Origin: Actinopolyspora lacussalsi
GTDB lineage: Bacteria > Actinomycetota > Actinomycetes > Mycobacteriales > Pseudonocardiaceae
Assembly: GCA_030803735.1 (NCBI GenBank)
Contig: JAURUC010000001.1
Location: 152,501-216,500, forward strand
Direction of reading: 5' to 3'
Length of the DNA stretch: 64,000 nt
Part shown: piece after piece, positions 21,448 to 31,913 of the stretch
How the letters are laid out: every line of letters begins with the position of its first letter
How positions within the stretch are numbered: the stretch's first letter is position 1
Translations under genes and position numbers: made by a program
The notes under the pieces: generated by a model
The model's database searches: none
What the model was told of the DNA's origin: nothing
The model's input: the letters and a program-made list of their open reading frames with translations, nothing else

Positions 21448-21641
21448 TGAATCCCAAGTTGCGAGCCCTGCTCGCCGTCGGCGCGGAGCTGTCCCGCGGC
21501 ATCGGTCTGCGTGGCAAGATCCGCCAGGCGCGCGAGGACAACGATCGACTGGTGATGGCGGACGCGATCGTCACCGTTCTCGGGTTGATCACCGGAGTGG
21601 CGTTGGCCGTTCGCGAGGTACGTAAGGCGGAACGGGAATGA
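21447..21641 (+). CDS. Small 64-aa protein inside the gat operon
   Basis: A 64-aa protein ([20 protein letters not shown] at the N-terminus) that I do not recognise. The first half is basic and amphipathic; residues about 36-57 ([20 protein letters not shown]) are hydrophobic enough for one membrane helix, and the tail is charged (REVRKAERE). It starts within the gatA stop (TGATG, 21445-21449) and ends within the gatB start (ATGA, 21638-21641), so translation of all four genes is coupled. In M. tuberculosis pfkA sits between gatA and gatB instead. The tight coupling and codon-like composition argue that it is real. Confidence 0.72.
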   Translation: MNPKLRALLAVGAELSRGIGLRGKIRQAREDNDRLVMADAIVTVLGLITGVALAVREVRKAERE

Positions 21642-23146
21642 CAGCTGTCGCCGAGATCATGGACTACGACGAGGTTCTGCGACGTTTCGACCCGGTGCTC
21701 GGGCTGGAGGTGCACGTCGAGCTCTCCACGGCCACCAAGATGTTCTGCGGTTGCGCCAACGAGTTCGGCGCCGAGCCGAACACGCGGGTCTGCCCGGTGT
21801 GCCTGGGTATGCCGGGCGCGCTGCCGGTCGTCAACGGCTCGGCCGTGGAGTCGGCCATCAGGATCGGTCTGGCCCTGGACTGCCAGGTGGCGGAGTGGTG
21901 CAGGTTCGCGCGGAAGAACTACTTCTATCCGGACATGCCCAAGAACTTCCAGACCTCGCAGTACGACGAGCCGATCGTGTTCGACGGTGGTCTCGACGTC
22001 GTGCTCGACGACGGTGAGACCTTCCGGGTGGGCATCGAACGGGCCCACATGGAGGAGGACACCGGCAAGTCGTCGCACGTCGGCGGTGCCTCCGGCAGGA
22101 TCCACGGTGCCGAGCACTCGCTGCTGGACTACAACCGTGCGGGTGTGCCGCTCATCGAGATCGTCACCAAGCCGATCACCGATGCCGGGGAACGTGCTCC
22201 CGAGATCGCTCGTGCCTACGTGGCCGCGCTGCGGGATCTGCTGCGTTCGATGGGCGTTTCGGACGTTCGGATGGATCAGGGGTCGTTGCGTTGCGACGCC
22301 AATGTCTCGTTGACCCCGAAGGGGGAGAGCGGGTTCGGCACCCGCACCGAGACGAAGAACGTCAACTCGTTCCGCAGCATCGAGCGAGCGGTACGTTTCG
22401 AGATGCGCAGGCAGGCGTCCCTGCTGGAGAACGGTTCCGAGATCGTCCAGGAGACCAGGCACTTCGACGAGTCCACCGGTGAGACCTCCTCGGGTAGGCG
22501 CAAGGAGGAGGCCGAGGACTACCGCTACTTCCCGGAACCCGATCTCGTTCCGATCGCCCCCTCGCGGGAGTGGGTGGAGCAGCTGCGCGGCACACTTCCC
22601 GAGATGCCCTGGGAACGGCGCAAGCGGATCCAGGAGCAGTGGGGCCTGTCGGACGAGGAGCTGCGCGATCTGGTCAACGCCTCGGCGCTGGACCTCGTCG
22701 CGGCCACCGTGGACGCCGGTGCCTCGCCCTCGGAGGCGCGCTCGTGGTGGGTCGCCTACCTGAGCCAGCGCGCCAACGAGCGCGGCGTGGAGCTCGCGGA
22801 GCTCTCGGTCACACCAGCCCAGGTGGCCCGGGTGATCGAGCTGGTCGGCGAGGGCAAGCTCACGCACAAACTGGCCCGCCAGGTGATCGACGGTGTGCTC
22901 GAGGACCGGGGCGAGCCGGACGAGGTGATCGCCGCCGACGGCATCGAGGTCGTCTCCGACGACTCCTCGTTGCAGGCCGCGGTGGACGAGGCCCTGGCTG
23001 CCCAGCCCGACGCGGCGGAGAAGATCCGCGGCGGCAAGGTGCAGGCCGCGGGCGCCATCGTGGGGGCCGTCATGAAGGCCACCCAGGGGCAGGCGGACGC
23101 CAAGCGGGTCCGCGAACTGGTGCTGGCCGCCTGCGGTCAGCAGTGA
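21638..23146 (+). CDS. gatB: Asp-tRNA(Asn)/Glu-tRNA(Gln) amidotransferase subunit B
   Basis: A 502-aa subunit that binds the misacylated tRNA and performs the kinase and transamidation steps. [16 protein letters not shown] at the N-terminus, the Zn-site cysteines (CGCANEFG and CPVCLGMPG), the [25 protein letters not shown] block and the C-terminal YqeY/GatB tail domain (from about residue 360) are all seen. ATG 21638 overlaps the 64-aa gene by 4 nt. Together with gltX at 39866 it supports the indirect, glutamate-first route to Gln-tRNA. Confidence 0.96.
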   Translation: MTAVAEIMDYDEVLRRFDPVLGLEVHVELSTATKMFCGCANEFGAEPNTRVCPVCLGMPGALPVVNGSAVESAIRIGLALDCQVAEWCRFARKNYFYPDMPKNFQTSQYDEPIVFDGGLDVVLDDGETFRVGIERAHMEEDTGKSSHVGGASGRIHGAEHSLLDYNRAGVPLIEIVTKPITDAGERAPEIARAYVAALRDLLRSMGVSDVRMDQGSLRCDANVSLTPKGESGFGTRTETKNVNSFRSIERAVRFEMRRQASLLENGSEIVQETRHFDESTGETSSGRRKEEAEDYRYFPEPDLVPIAPSREWVEQLRGTLPEMPWERRKRIQEQWGLSDEELRDLVNASALDLVAATVDAGASPSEARSWWVAYLSQRANERGVELAELSVTPAQVARVIELVGEGKLTHKLARQVIDGVLEDRGEPDEVIAADGIEVVSDDSSLQAAVDEALAAQPDAAEKIRGGKVQAAGAIVGAVMKATQGQADAKRVRELVLAACGQQ

Positions 23147-23176
23147 GGACCGGGCCGGTGTGACGCGCGCACCGGC

Positions 23177-23221
23177 GTGACCGTTTCCTGCGCCGCCGCA
23201 CGTGGCGCGGGAGACGGTCAC
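23177..23221. terminator. Bidirectional terminator gatB / LppZ-like gene
   Basis: A 12-bp stem gtgaccgtttcc / ggagacggtcac (one T-G wobble) with an inner gcgcc/ggcgc stem lies between the two convergent stops. It overlaps the last codons of the minus-strand gene. Confidence 0.6.
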
Positions 23222-24411
23222 TCCTTGCCCGCTGTCCCCCCGTTGGGCGGTTCGATGCGGATCACCCTGTCGTCGCTGGAGACGGGATCACCGCCCGCCT
23301 TGTTCGCGGTGCCGAGCCACAGCAGTCCGTTCGGTCCGCTGCTGGCCGCGCGCAGCCGACCGTAGGTGTCCTCCAGCGCCCGTTCCGGTTCGCCGGTGAA
23401 CGTTCCCTCCGGCCCGGGACGCATGGTGTAGACGGCCGAGGCGTCGGTCAGTGCCACCACGATCAGCCCACCGCCGGCGGCGCAGCCCGCCACGCCGGGG
23501 CTCGTCCGCCAGGACCACTTGGGGCCGCTCAGTTCCTCGTCGGGTGAGCCGCGCAGCAGCACGTCCCGCTCGGCACGCCGATCCGTCACCCAGAAAGTGG
23601 GACTGTTCGGTTGGGTGCACACACCGCCGGGCGAGCTCAGCCCTTCCGCGATCACCGGTGAACCCGGGTCGGGATTGTCCTGGGCGGGCTCGCCGAAAGT
23701 GTCGATCCGCAGCACCTTGCCGGTCAGCGCGGAGCGTTCGTCCGTCCTGTCCGGGGACCCCGCGTTGCCCGTGGCGACGAGCAGCGCGTCCGAGCCGCTC
23801 GTCGTGATGGCGCCCGCGTTGCCGCTGGGGCCGCGCGGAATACCGGTCAGGATGGGGTCCGGAGGATCATCCGACGCGATGCGGATCACCCGGTTGTCGG
23901 TGGGGGTGGTCACATAGGCGTAGGCGAGGCCGTCCTCGGCATAGCTCGGCGAGAGAGTCAGGCCGGTGAGTCCGCCACCGCCGGTGGCGTCGACGTCGAC
24001 ACTGGCCAGCTGCCGGGGATCGGAGCCCCGTTCGACCAGCATGATCCTGCCCGTCTTGCGCTCACCGACGAGAGCACCCCGGCCACCGGGCAGTACGGCC
24101 ACGTCCCCCACCGCCCCGAGGCAGGTCGCCACGACGGCGGGGTCGGGGTCGTCGCAGCCGTCCGGCTCGGCCTGTTCGGAGGGCGAGGTCTCGGTGTCCT
24201 CCGCCCCGGGAGGCTGTTGACCTCCTTCGGCGCGCGGTTGCGGCCCGGCCTGCGGCCGCAACGAGGGCTGTTCCTGCCACTGCTTCGGGTGCTGGTCGGG
24301 GAACTCCGCGCAACCACCGGCCAGGACGGCTGCGACCAACGCCGTCCCGACCACCGCGTATCGGCGCGGCGCACGGAAGCGCTGGTGTCGGTCGCCGGTT
24401 CGGACTGCCAC
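23218..24411 (-). CDS. LppZ-like lipoprotein, PQQ-type sugar/sorbosone dehydrogenase fold
   Basis: A 397-aa exported lipoprotein with a six-bladed propeller like soluble glucose/sorbosone dehydrogenases. The signal peptide has an arginine-rich n-region (RHQRFRAPRR), a hydrophobic core and a lipobox LAGGC. A Pro/Gln/Glu-rich linker follows, then propeller blades (VAVLPGGRGALVGERKTGRI; GLTGLTLSPSYAEDGLAYAYVTT; NGLLWLGTANK). Position and type match M. tuberculosis lppZ (Rv3006). GTG 24411 is chosen since it gives a proper signal peptide and has a -10 box 8 nt upstream. Catalytic activity is unproven. Confidence 0.82.
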   Translation of the reverse strand: MAVRTGDRHQRFRAPRRYAVVGTALVAAVLAGGCAEFPDQHPKQWQEQPSLRPQAGPQPRAEGGQQPPGAEDTETSPSEQAEPDGCDDPDPAVVATCLGAVGDVAVLPGGRGALVGERKTGRIMLVERGSDPRQLASVDVDATGGGGLTGLTLSPSYAEDGLAYAYVTTPTDNRVIRIASDDPPDPILTGIPRGPSGNAGAITTSGSDALLVATGNAGSPDRTDERSALTGKVLRIDTFGEPAQDNPDPGSPVIAEGLSSPGGVCTQPNSPTFWVTDRRAERDVLLRGSPDEELSGPKWSWRTSPGVAGCAAGGGLIVVALTDASAVYTMRPGPEGTFTGEPERALEDTYGRLRAASSGPNGLLWLGTANKAGGDPVSSDDRVIRIEPPNGGTAGKE

Positions 24412-24419
24412 GGTCGCAG

Positions 24420-24425
24420 ACCATA
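24420..24425 (-). promoter_or_regulatory. -10 box (TATGGT), leaderless LppZ-like gene
   Basis: On the minus strand TATGGT precedes GTG 24411 by 8 nt; no ribosome binding site is present. Confidence 0.4.
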
Positions 24426-24523
24426 TCGCGTCACCGGTTAACCCGGAGTGAGTGCCGCGAGCACTCCCGGCGCTTCCGCCGTCGATTTTTCCGAAAAGCT
24501 CGCACATTTCGTGGAGAATGTCC

Positions 24524-24529
24524 TAGCCT
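24524..24529 (+). promoter_or_regulatory. -10 box (TAGCCT), leaderless doxX
   Basis: TAGCCT ends 6 nt before GTG 24536. The same box and spacing recur before the HAD gene at 41537. Confidence 0.5.
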
Positions 24530-24535
24530 TTCGCC

Positions 24536-25288
24536 GTGCGAATCCACGATGACCGCCCCGATTCCGCGGGCGGGTATCCCGATGATCAGTATCACCGTGA
24601 TGTCCGGGAACCGCAGGGTGGCTGGACCGTTCCGGAGCGGGAACAGGTCTCGACACGCACGTACGGCGGTTCCACCGGTACCGGATCCGTCGAACTCGAC
24701 TACTACGACGACGATGCCTACACCAACGTGGGAGACCCCGCCTCGCAACGCGACCTCGACCTCTACGACGAGTTCGCCGACTCGGTGAATCGGCGTCGCT
24801 GGAACGGCGGTGCGGACTTCGCGCTGCTGGTGTTGCGATTGGCGCTGGGGGTCGTGTTCATCACCCGAGGTGCGCGGAAGCTCTTCGGCGTGCTCGGTGG
24901 GCAGGGCCCGGAGGGAACCGCGGACATGCTCTCCGGCATGGGCTTCCGAGAACCGCAACTGCTCGCCACCGTCACGGGTGGGGTGGAGTTCGGCGCGGGG
25001 ATCCTGTTGCTGCTCGGGCTGTTCACGCCGCTGGCCGCGGCGGGGGTGCTCGGTGTGATGCTCAACGTGGTGGTGGTCCAGCGTTCCAGCGGGTTCTTCC
25101 TGGAAGACGGCGGTGTCGAGTATCCGGCGTTGCTCGGTGCCGTGGCCCTGGCTCTGCTGTTCGCGGGGCCTGGACGAGTGGCGGCGGACAACGGGCGCTT
25201 CTGGTTCCGACGCCCGGTCGCCAGTGGTTTCGTGGGACTGCTGCTGGCGGTGGTTGCCGCCGCGGTGGTGTTCTTCGTGTTCCGGTGA
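24536..25288 (+). CDS. DoxX family membrane protein
   Basis: A 250-aa protein. A hydrophilic, acidic N-terminal part (about residues 1-90, with DYYDDDAYTNVGD) precedes a DoxX domain of four transmembrane helices (ALLVLRLALGVVFITRGARKLFG onward, then GFREPQLLATVTGGVEFGAG). In M. tuberculosis the DoxX protein Rv3005c also lies between cfp6 and lppZ and forms a membrane-associated oxidoreductase complex with SodA and SseA; the same role here is an inference from synteny. It is divergent from the LppZ-like gene and convergent with ilvD. Confidence 0.88.
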   Translation: MRIHDDRPDSAGGYPDDQYHRDVREPQGGWTVPEREQVSTRTYGGSTGTGSVELDYYDDDAYTNVGDPASQRDLDLYDEFADSVNRRRWNGGADFALLVLRLALGVVFITRGARKLFGVLGGQGPEGTADMLSGMGFREPQLLATVTGGVEFGAGILLLLGLFTPLAAAGVLGVMLNVVVVQRSSGFFLEDGGVEYPALLGAVALALLFAGPGRVAADNGRFWFRRPVASGFVGLLLAVVAAAVVFFVFR

Positions 25289-25290
25289 AC

Positions 25291-25323
25291 CGTGGCCGGC
25301 GGGCACCGGACCCGCCGGCCACG
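25291..25323. terminator. Bidirectional terminator doxX / ilvD
   Basis: A perfect 13-bp palindrome cgtggccggcggg / cccgccggccacg with a 7-nt loop lies between two convergent stop codons. Confidence 0.75.
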
Positions 25324-25329
25324 TCCGGT

Positions 25330-27174
25330 TCAGCCGCCGATGCTCCGAACGGCTCCGTAGGAGGCGGAGGTGGCCAGGCTCGCGTAGGCACGCAGCGCCG
25401 TACTGACCCGGCGCTGTCGGTCCACCGGTTGCCAGGGGTTTTCGGAGCTTTCCATCTTGGCCCGGCGCTCGGCCAGGGTGCGCTCGTCCACCAGCAGTTC
25501 GAGTTTCCGCTCGTCCACGTCGATGCGGATCTCGTCACCGTCCTGGACCAGCCCGATCGTGCCGCCGTTGCCCGCTTCAGGGGAGATGTGCCCGATGGAC
25601 AGGCCCGAGGTTCCCCCGGAGAACCTCCCGTCGGTGATCAGTGCGCACTCGCGGTCCATCCGGGCGCCCTTGAGAAAAGCGGTGGGGTGCAGCATTTCCT
25701 GCATACCGGGGCCACCCGACGGACCCTCGTAGCGGATCACCAGCACGTCGCCCGCTTCGATCTCCCTGTTCAGGATCGCCGAGACGGCTTGCTCCTGGCT
25801 CTCCAGAACCCGGGCCGTCCCCTGGAAGATCCAGAGTTCCTCGTCGACACCGGCCGTTTTGACCACAGCACCGTCCTCGGCCAGATTGCCCCGCAGCACG
25901 GCCAGTCCGCCGTCGGCGGTGTAGGCGTGTGCGACGTCGCGGATGCACCCCTCCGCCGCGTCGGTGTCCAGTGTGGACCAACGGTTGTCCGTGGAGAACG
26001 CCTCCGTGGTGCGGACTCCGCCGGGAGCGGCGTGGAAGAGTTCCGAGGCGTGCTCGGCGGGGCTCTCGCCGCGCACGTCCCATTCGGACAGCCAGGACTC
26101 CAGGCTCGGGCTGTGCACCGAACGGACCTCCCGGTTGAGCAGCCCGCCGCGGTCGAGCTCACCGAGGATGGCCGTGATACCGCCCGCCCGGTGCACGTCC
26201 TCCATGTGGTAGTTGGAGTTCGGGCTGACCTTCGCCAGGCAGGGGACGTCGCGGCTGATCCGCTCGATGTCGGAGAGCGTGAAGTCGATCTCGCCCTCGC
26301 GTGCGGCGGCGAGGGTGTGCAGCACCGTGTTGGTCGATCCGCCCATGGCCATGTCCAGCGCCAACGCGTTCTCGAACGCCCGCTCGTCGGCGATCGAACG
26401 CGGCAGCACGGATTCGTCGTCGTGCCGGTACCACCGCTCGGCGATCTCGACCACCGTGCGGCCCGCCCGCTCGAACAGGTCGCGCCTGAGCCGGTGGGTG
26501 GCCAGTGTCGAACCGTTGCCGGGCAGCGCCAGCCCGAGCGCCTCGGTCAGGCAGTTCATCGAGTTGGCCGTGAACATGCCAGAGCAGGAACCGCAGGTGG
26601 GACAGGCGGAGCGCTCCACCTCGCTCAGCCCCTCCTCGTCCACCCCCGAGTTCGCCGACGCGGCGATCGTGGTGATCAGATCGGTAGGAGCGTGGGCGAC
26701 ACCGTCGACCACGACCGCCTTGCCGGCCTCCATCGGCCCGCCCGAGACGAAAACCGTGGGGACGTTCAGCCGCATGGCGGCGTTGAGCATTCCCGGGGTG
26801 ATCTTGTCGCAGTTCGACAGGCAGACGAGCGCGTCCGCCTGGTGCCCGTTGACCATGTACTCCACCGAGTCCGCGATGATCTCGCGGGAAGGCAGCGAGT
26901 ACAGCATTCCGCTGTGTCCCATGGCGATGCCGTCGTCGATCGCGATGGTGTGGAACTCCCGAGGGACACCGCCCGCCTCGCGGACCGCTCCGGCGATCAC
27001 CTCGCCCAGGTCGCGGAGGTGGACGTGGCCCGGTACGAACTGGGTGAAGGAGTTGGCGATCGCCACGATCGGTTTGCCGAAGTCGTCGTCGGTCATTCCG
27101 GTGGCACGCCACAGCGAGCGGGCGCCTGCGGCGTTTCGACCGTGTGTCGTCGTTCGGGAACGCAACTCGGGCAT
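25330..27174 (-). CDS. ilvD: Dihydroxy-acid dehydratase (second copy)
   Basis: A 614-aa dihydroxy-acid dehydratase of the longer, E. coli-like subfamily. Visible are NCDKITPGM and [21 protein letters not shown] (Fe-S cysteines), [28 protein letters not shown], and a short C-terminal tail after about residue 580. It is clearly not a recent duplicate of the 579-aa copy at 1443-3182. It lies a few hundred bases from ilvBNC on the opposite strand. A second copy could be tuned to another Fe-S status or another dihydroxy acid (inference). Start ATG 27174. Confidence 0.94.
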   Translation of the reverse strand: MPELRSRTTTHGRNAAGARSLWRATGMTDDDFGKPIVAIANSFTQFVPGHVHLRDLGEVIAGAVREAGGVPREFHTIAIDDGIAMGHSGMLYSLPSREIIADSVEYMVNGHQADALVCLSNCDKITPGMLNAAMRLNVPTVFVSGGPMEAGKAVVVDGVAHAPTDLITTIAASANSGVDEEGLSEVERSACPTCGSCSGMFTANSMNCLTEALGLALPGNGSTLATHRLRRDLFERAGRTVVEIAERWYRHDDESVLPRSIADERAFENALALDMAMGGSTNTVLHTLAAAREGEIDFTLSDIERISRDVPCLAKVSPNSNYHMEDVHRAGGITAILGELDRGGLLNREVRSVHSPSLESWLSEWDVRGESPAEHASELFHAAPGGVRTTEAFSTDNRWSTLDTDAAEGCIRDVAHAYTADGGLAVLRGNLAEDGAVVKTAGVDEELWIFQGTARVLESQEQAVSAILNREIEAGDVLVIRYEGPSGGPGMQEMLHPTAFLKGARMDRECALITDGRFSGGTSGLSIGHISPEAGNGGTIGLVQDGDEIRIDVDERKLELLVDERTLAERRAKMESSENPWQPVDRQRRVSTALRAYASLATSASYGAVRSIGG

Positions 27175-27332
27175 GATTGAAAGCTCTCACTTCATGGGAA
27201 TGCCGCCGCGCGGGCGGACGCGGTCACGCCTTGTGGGCGCCGGGAGTTCGCGGTGAGCACGACACTACTCCGGTGCCGCTCGTGTTCGTGAGCGCCCTGG
27301 TTGTGTCCGCAGAGTGAGAAAGCCGTACGGCG

Positions 27333-27980
27333 TCAATCCCCGTCGGCGTCCTTGGGGCGGCTCGGGTCCTGTATCCGGCCGCGGCTCATCACGGCCAGCC
27401 GGGGGACGTCCCGGACCCGAATCGCGGGCAGCCGAACCTCGCGGTCCGAAGTGGTCACCGCGCGCACCCAGTGTCGTTCGTCGAGTCGCAGCGCCCTGAT
27501 GTCGGACCAGTCCATCCGAGTTGTTCCGGTGAGGCTCCGCGCCGTGATGCCGGACTCGTCGACGACGGTGCGCGTCCGAACCAACCAGACGATCAGGCCC
27601 AGCGGTATCAGGTACAGCACCGACAGCGGGGGCAGCGACGCCGCCATCGGGCTGATGCAGAACGCGACCACGAGGATCACCAGCAGACTCACCCGCGTGA
27701 TCCGGAAAACCAGGCGAGGCGGTAGTTCGGAGTGCTCCGCCGGGTCGAGGTCGCTCTCGGTGGGCTCCGGTTCCCGCTCGGTCGTGGCGTCCGGTGCCGC
27801 TGCCGCGGTCCCGCCGGCGCTCTCAGTCTCGGAGTCGGCCTCGTGTCCGGCTTCGGACTCGGTCCGGGACTCGTTCGGGGAGTCCGCTCGCTGCTCCTCC
27901 GCCCCGGTGGTTTCCGGCCGGGGCGGTTCCTCCCGTGCCTCAGGGCCGAAAGGTCGGTCGTTTTCCTGGGAGTCGTTCAC
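27333..27980 (-). CDS. PH-domain membrane protein, Cfp6-like
   Basis: A 215-aa protein. The N-terminal 80 residues are a very acidic, disordered Glu/Ser/Ala/Thr-rich stretch. Two transmembrane helices follow ([16 protein letters not shown] and [16 protein letters not shown]), then a bacterial PH domain ([30 protein letters not shown]). It corresponds by position to M. tuberculosis cfp6 (Rv3004), divergent from ilvB as here. The acidic N-terminal extension is longer than in the mycobacterial protein as I recall it. Start GTG 27980. Function unknown. Confidence 0.8.
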   Translation of the reverse strand: MNDSQENDRPFGPEAREEPPRPETTGAEEQRADSPNESRTESEAGHEADSETESAGGTAAAAPDATTEREPEPTESDLDPAEHSELPPRLVFRITRVSLLVILVVAFCISPMAASLPPLSVLYLIPLGLIVWLVRTRTVVDESGITARSLTGTTRMDWSDIRALRLDERHWVRAVTTSDREVRLPAIRVRDVPRLAVMSRGRIQDPSRPKDADGD

Positions 27981-28125
27981 CGTTCGATGGTCTCAGCTGC
28001 GCAGTTAGCCTTTCCGGGGAGTGGGTGCTACCGGTGGAGCCCTTCCGTCCGTGCGCCGGGACCGCTCGTTTCGCGCGCCCTGTCACCCGTTGGTGTCCAC
28101 CATGCGGGAAGTTCTTCCCGTAGGT

Positions 28126-28155
28126 TTGACGTGACTGTCGTGCCGGGTCTAATGT
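28126..28155 (+). promoter_or_regulatory. ilvBNC promoter (TTGACG-N18-TAATGT)
   Basis: A near-consensus sigma-A promoter: TTGACG at 28126-28131, 18-nt spacer, TAATGT at 28150-28155. It ends 7 nt before the ATG of the leader peptide, so the leader peptide is probably translated from a leaderless RNA. Confidence 0.75.
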
Positions 28156-28162
28156 TCGAGCC

Positions 28163-28213
28163 ATGCAGCGCAGTAACGACATTCTCGTACTTTCCGGGCG
28201 CGTCGACGCCTGA
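28163..28213 (+). CDS. ilvB leader peptide ([16 protein letters not shown])
   Basis: A 16-codon reading frame just after the ilvB promoter. It contains consecutive Ile-Leu-Val-Leu codons, exactly the regulatory amino acids of branched-chain synthesis, and ends inside the first arm of the following hairpin. Leader-peptide attenuation of ilvBNC is known in Corynebacterium and other actinobacteria. Ribosome stalling at ILVL when charged tRNA is scarce would keep the downstream terminator from forming. Confidence 0.8.
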   Translation: MQRSNDILVLSGRVDA

Positions 28214-28272
28214 GGAGTACGAAACGTCGACGCGCCAACCCTCGTTCGGCCCTGTGCCGGCGGGGGTTTTTT
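28198..28272 (+). promoter_or_regulatory. ilvBNC transcription attenuator
   Basis: Two successive structures. First, a perfect 11-bp stem (gcgcgtcgacg 28198-28208 / cgtcgacgcgc 28225-28235) overlaps the end of the leader peptide. Second, a terminator stem starts at aaccctcg (28237), folds back on cgggggtt, and is followed by six T (28267-28272). This is a textbook pause/antiterminator and terminator pair preceding ilvB. Confidence 0.8.
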
Positions 28273-28310
28273 CGTGCCCGGCCCCATTCATCGACCACGA
28301 GGCAGAATCG

Positions 28311-30140
28311 ATGACCAGCGCCAACACCAGGCAGAATCCAGCCCCGGAGGCATCACCGGGGCAGCGTCCGAAACCAGCTCCGCCCAACGGGGCGCCGGTA
28401 AGAGCCACCGGTGCGCAGTCCCTCGTCCGCTCGCTGGAAGCGGTGGGCTGCGAAGTGGTGTTCGGTATCCCGGGCGGTACGATCCTGCCCACCTACGATC
28501 CACTGCTGGACTCGACGAAGGTTCGTCACGTACTGGTTCGGCACGAGCAGGCGGCCGGACACGCCGCTACCGGATACGCCCAGGCCACCGGCAAGACCGG
28601 GGTCTGCATGGCGACCTCCGGTCCCGGGGCGACCAACCTGGTCACCGCGCTGGCCGACGCGCACATGGACTCGGTGCCGCTGGTGGCGATCACCGGACAG
28701 CAGTCCACCGGACAGATCGGTACCGACGCGTTCCAGGAAGCCGACATCTGCGGCATCACGCTGCCGGTCACCAAGCACAACTTCCTGGTCACCGATCCCG
28801 AGGAGATCCCGCGGACCATCGCGGAGGCGTTCTACATCGCCTCCAGCGGTCGTCCCGGCCCCGTCGTGGTCGACGTCCCCAAGGACGTGCAGCAGCTCGC
28901 CACCTCCTTCTCCTGGCCCCCCGAGCAGCGGTTGCCCGGTTACCGCCCGGTCGGTAAACCGCACGGCAAGCAGGTCAGGGAAGCGGCACGGCTGATGGCC
29001 TCGGCGCAGCGGCCGGTGCTGTACGTGGGGGGCGGTGTGGTCAAGGCCGACGCCGCCGAGGAGTTGACCAAGCTCGCCGAGCGCACCGGCATTCCGGTGG
29101 TGACCACGCTGATGGCGCGCGGGGTCTTCCCGGACACGCACCCGTTGCACCTCGGCATGCCCGGTATGCACGGCACCGTCTCGGCGGTCGCCGCGATGCA
29201 GCGTTCCGACCTGCTGCTCGCGCTGGGAACCCGGTTCGACGACAGGGTGACCGGTCGGCTGTCGGATTTCGCTCCGGAGGCCAAGGTCGTGCACGCCGAC
29301 ATCGATCCGGCGGAGATCTCCAAGAACCGGGTCGCCGACGTGCCCATCGTCGGGGACTGCAAGGAGGTCATCTCCGAACTCATCGACGCCGTGGACACCG
29401 CCGAAGCGGAGCACGGCGCCCCGGACCTCGCGCAGTGGTGGAGCCAGCTCGGCGACTGGCGGGACCGCTTCCCGCTGGGCTACGACTGGCCGGAGGACGG
29501 CACGCTGTCGCCGGAGTACGTGATCGAACGCATCGGTGCTCTGGCGGGGCCCGAGGCCGTCTACACCGCGGGTGTGGGACAGCACCAGATGTGGGCCGCC
29601 CAGTTCATCGGCTACCAGCGGCCCCGCAGCTGGCTCAACTCCGGCGGCCTGGGAACGATGGGCTACGCGGTGCCCGCTGCCATGGGAGCGAAGGCCGGTA
29701 GCCCCGGCCGGCAGGTGTGGGCCATCGACGGCGACGGCTGTTTCCAGATGACCAACCAGGAACTGGCCACCTGCGCCATCGAACAGCTGCCGATCAAGGT
29801 CGCCGTCATCAACAACGGCAATCTCGGTATGGTTCGGCAGTGGCAGAACCTGTTCTACGCCGAGCGCTACTCACACAGTGACCTCGGCACCCACAACCAC
29901 CGGATTCCCGATTTCGCGATGCTGGCCGAGGCGCTCGGCGGGGTGGGAATGCGGTGTGAGGCCGCCTCCGACGTGGACAGCGTCATCGAGCGGGCCATGG
30001 CCGTCGACGACCGACCCGTGGTCATCGACTTCGTTGTGGGCAAGGACGCCCAGGTCTGGCCGATGGTCGCGTCCGGCACCGGCAACGACGAGATCATGGC
30101 CGCTCGCGGAATCCGCCCACTGTTCGACGACGAGGGGTGA
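28311..30140 (+). CDS. ilvB: Acetolactate synthase large subunit
   Basis: A 609-aa thiamine-diphosphate enzyme making acetolactate or acetohydroxybutyrate. Domains: PYR ([20 protein letters not shown], catalytic Glu in [14 protein letters not shown]), FAD/central domain, and the TPP domain with [15 protein letters not shown] and [11 protein letters not shown] 28311 is chosen since it lies just downstream of the attenuator; the reading frame continues 5' through the leader but is not used. The first about 35 residues are a Pro/Ala-rich extension common in actinobacterial IlvB. First gene of ilvBNC. Confidence 0.96.
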   Translation: MTSANTRQNPAPEASPGQRPKPAPPNGAPVRATGAQSLVRSLEAVGCEVVFGIPGGTILPTYDPLLDSTKVRHVLVRHEQAAGHAATGYAQATGKTGVCMATSGPGATNLVTALADAHMDSVPLVAITGQQSTGQIGTDAFQEADICGITLPVTKHNFLVTDPEEIPRTIAEAFYIASSGRPGPVVVDVPKDVQQLATSFSWPPEQRLPGYRPVGKPHGKQVREAARLMASAQRPVLYVGGGVVKADAAEELTKLAERTGIPVVTTLMARGVFPDTHPLHLGMPGMHGTVSAVAAMQRSDLLLALGTRFDDRVTGRLSDFAPEAKVVHADIDPAEISKNRVADVPIVGDCKEVISELIDAVDTAEAEHGAPDLAQWWSQLGDWRDRFPLGYDWPEDGTLSPEYVIERIGALAGPEAVYTAGVGQHQMWAAQFIGYQRPRSWLNSGGLGTMGYAVPAAMGAKAGSPGRQVWAIDGDGCFQMTNQELATCAIEQLPIKVAVINNGNLGMVRQWQNLFYAERYSHSDLGTHNHRIPDFAMLAEALGGVGMRCEAASDVDSVIERAMAVDDRPVVIDFVVGKDAQVWPMVASGTGNDEIMAARGIRPLFDDEG

Positions 30141-30148
30141 ACACACCG

Positions 30149-30655
30149 ATGAGTCGACACACACTCAGCGTGCTGGTGGAAAACGTCCCCGGTGTGCTCT
30201 CCCGAGTCTCCGGACTGTTCTCCCGGCGCAGCTTCAACATCGAATCCCTGGCCGTCGGCCCCACCGAGCACCCGGAGATCTCCCGGATGACCATCGTGGT
30301 CTCGGTGGAGGAGCAACCGCTGGAACAGGTCACCAAGCAGCTCAACAAGCTGATCAACGTCATCAAGATCGTCGAGTTGGAGCCCGAGTCCTCGGTGCAG
30401 CGCGAACTGCTGCTGGTCAAGGTGCGGGCCGATGCCTCGGTGCGCAGTCAGGTCCTGGAGACCGTGCAGCTGTTCCGGGCCAAGGTCGTCGACGCCTCCC
30501 CGGAGGCGCTGACCATCGAGGCCACCGGGGACACCGACAAACTCGACGCCCTGCTGCGCATGCTCGAGCCCTACGGCGTCCGCGAGATGGTCCAGTCCGG
30601 CATGGTCGCCATCGGTCGGGGAGCGCGCTCCATCACGGCAACCGCGGTGCGTTGA
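30149..30655 (+). CDS. ilvN: Acetolactate synthase small (regulatory) subunit
   Basis: A 168-aa regulatory subunit conferring valine feedback. An N-terminal ACT domain (HTLSVLVENVPGVLSRVSGLFSRRSFNIESLAVG) is followed by the ALS_ss C-terminal domain (RELLLVKVRADASVR). ATG 30149 has GAGGGG upstream and matches the family N-terminus; a GTG at 30137, overlapping the ilvB stop, is the alternative. It lies 8 nt from ilvB and 45 nt from ilvC. Confidence 0.94.
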   Translation: MSRHTLSVLVENVPGVLSRVSGLFSRRSFNIESLAVGPTEHPEISRMTIVVSVEEQPLEQVTKQLNKLINVIKIVELEPESSVQRELLLVKVRADASVRSQVLETVQLFRAKVVDASPEALTIEATGDTDKLDALLRMLEPYGVREMVQSGMVAIGRGARSITATAVR

Positions 30656-31696
<1,041 letters not shown>

Positions 31697-31704
31697 GTGC
31701 TCAT

Positions 31705-31790
31705 CCGATGCCGGGCCCCCGCGGCGAGAGCCGTCGGGAGGTTCCGCCGAGCGAGTAGCTCGACGACCCGACCGGAGAACCCCGATGAGG
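31705..31790 (+). repeat. Interspersed 86-bp repeat, copy A
   Basis: This stretch shares 59 of 67 bases in its core with 58735-58821, including the identical block gggaggttccgccgagcgag. It can fold with an inner hairpin cgagc-gagta-gctcg and an outer stem between gaggtt and aacc-rich DNA near the end. It begins 9 nt after the ilvC stop and precedes the ilvC terminator. Confidence 0.75.
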
Positions 31791-31815
31791 GGCCGTTCGG
31801 GCGATTCGCCGCCTC

Positions 31816-31858
31816 GTGGGGCGGCCCCGAAGCGACTCGGGGCCGCCCCACGGTTTTT
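31816..31858 (+). terminator. ilvBNC terminator
   Basis: A perfect 15-bp stem gtggggcggccccga / tcggggccgccccac with a 6-nt loop, followed by cggttttt. It is the strongest intrinsic terminator in the window. Confidence 0.92.
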
Positions 31859-31900
31859 CCGGAGGGATCCCGGGCGTCACGGGGAACTCGCGCGGCGCGC

Positions 31901-31906
31901 TAATAT
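31901..31906 (+). promoter_or_regulatory. -10 box (TAATAT), leaderless DUF397 gene
   Basis: TAATAT lies 7 nt before GTG 31914; there is no Shine-Dalgarno. Confidence 0.55.
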
Positions 31907-31913
31907 CCACACC

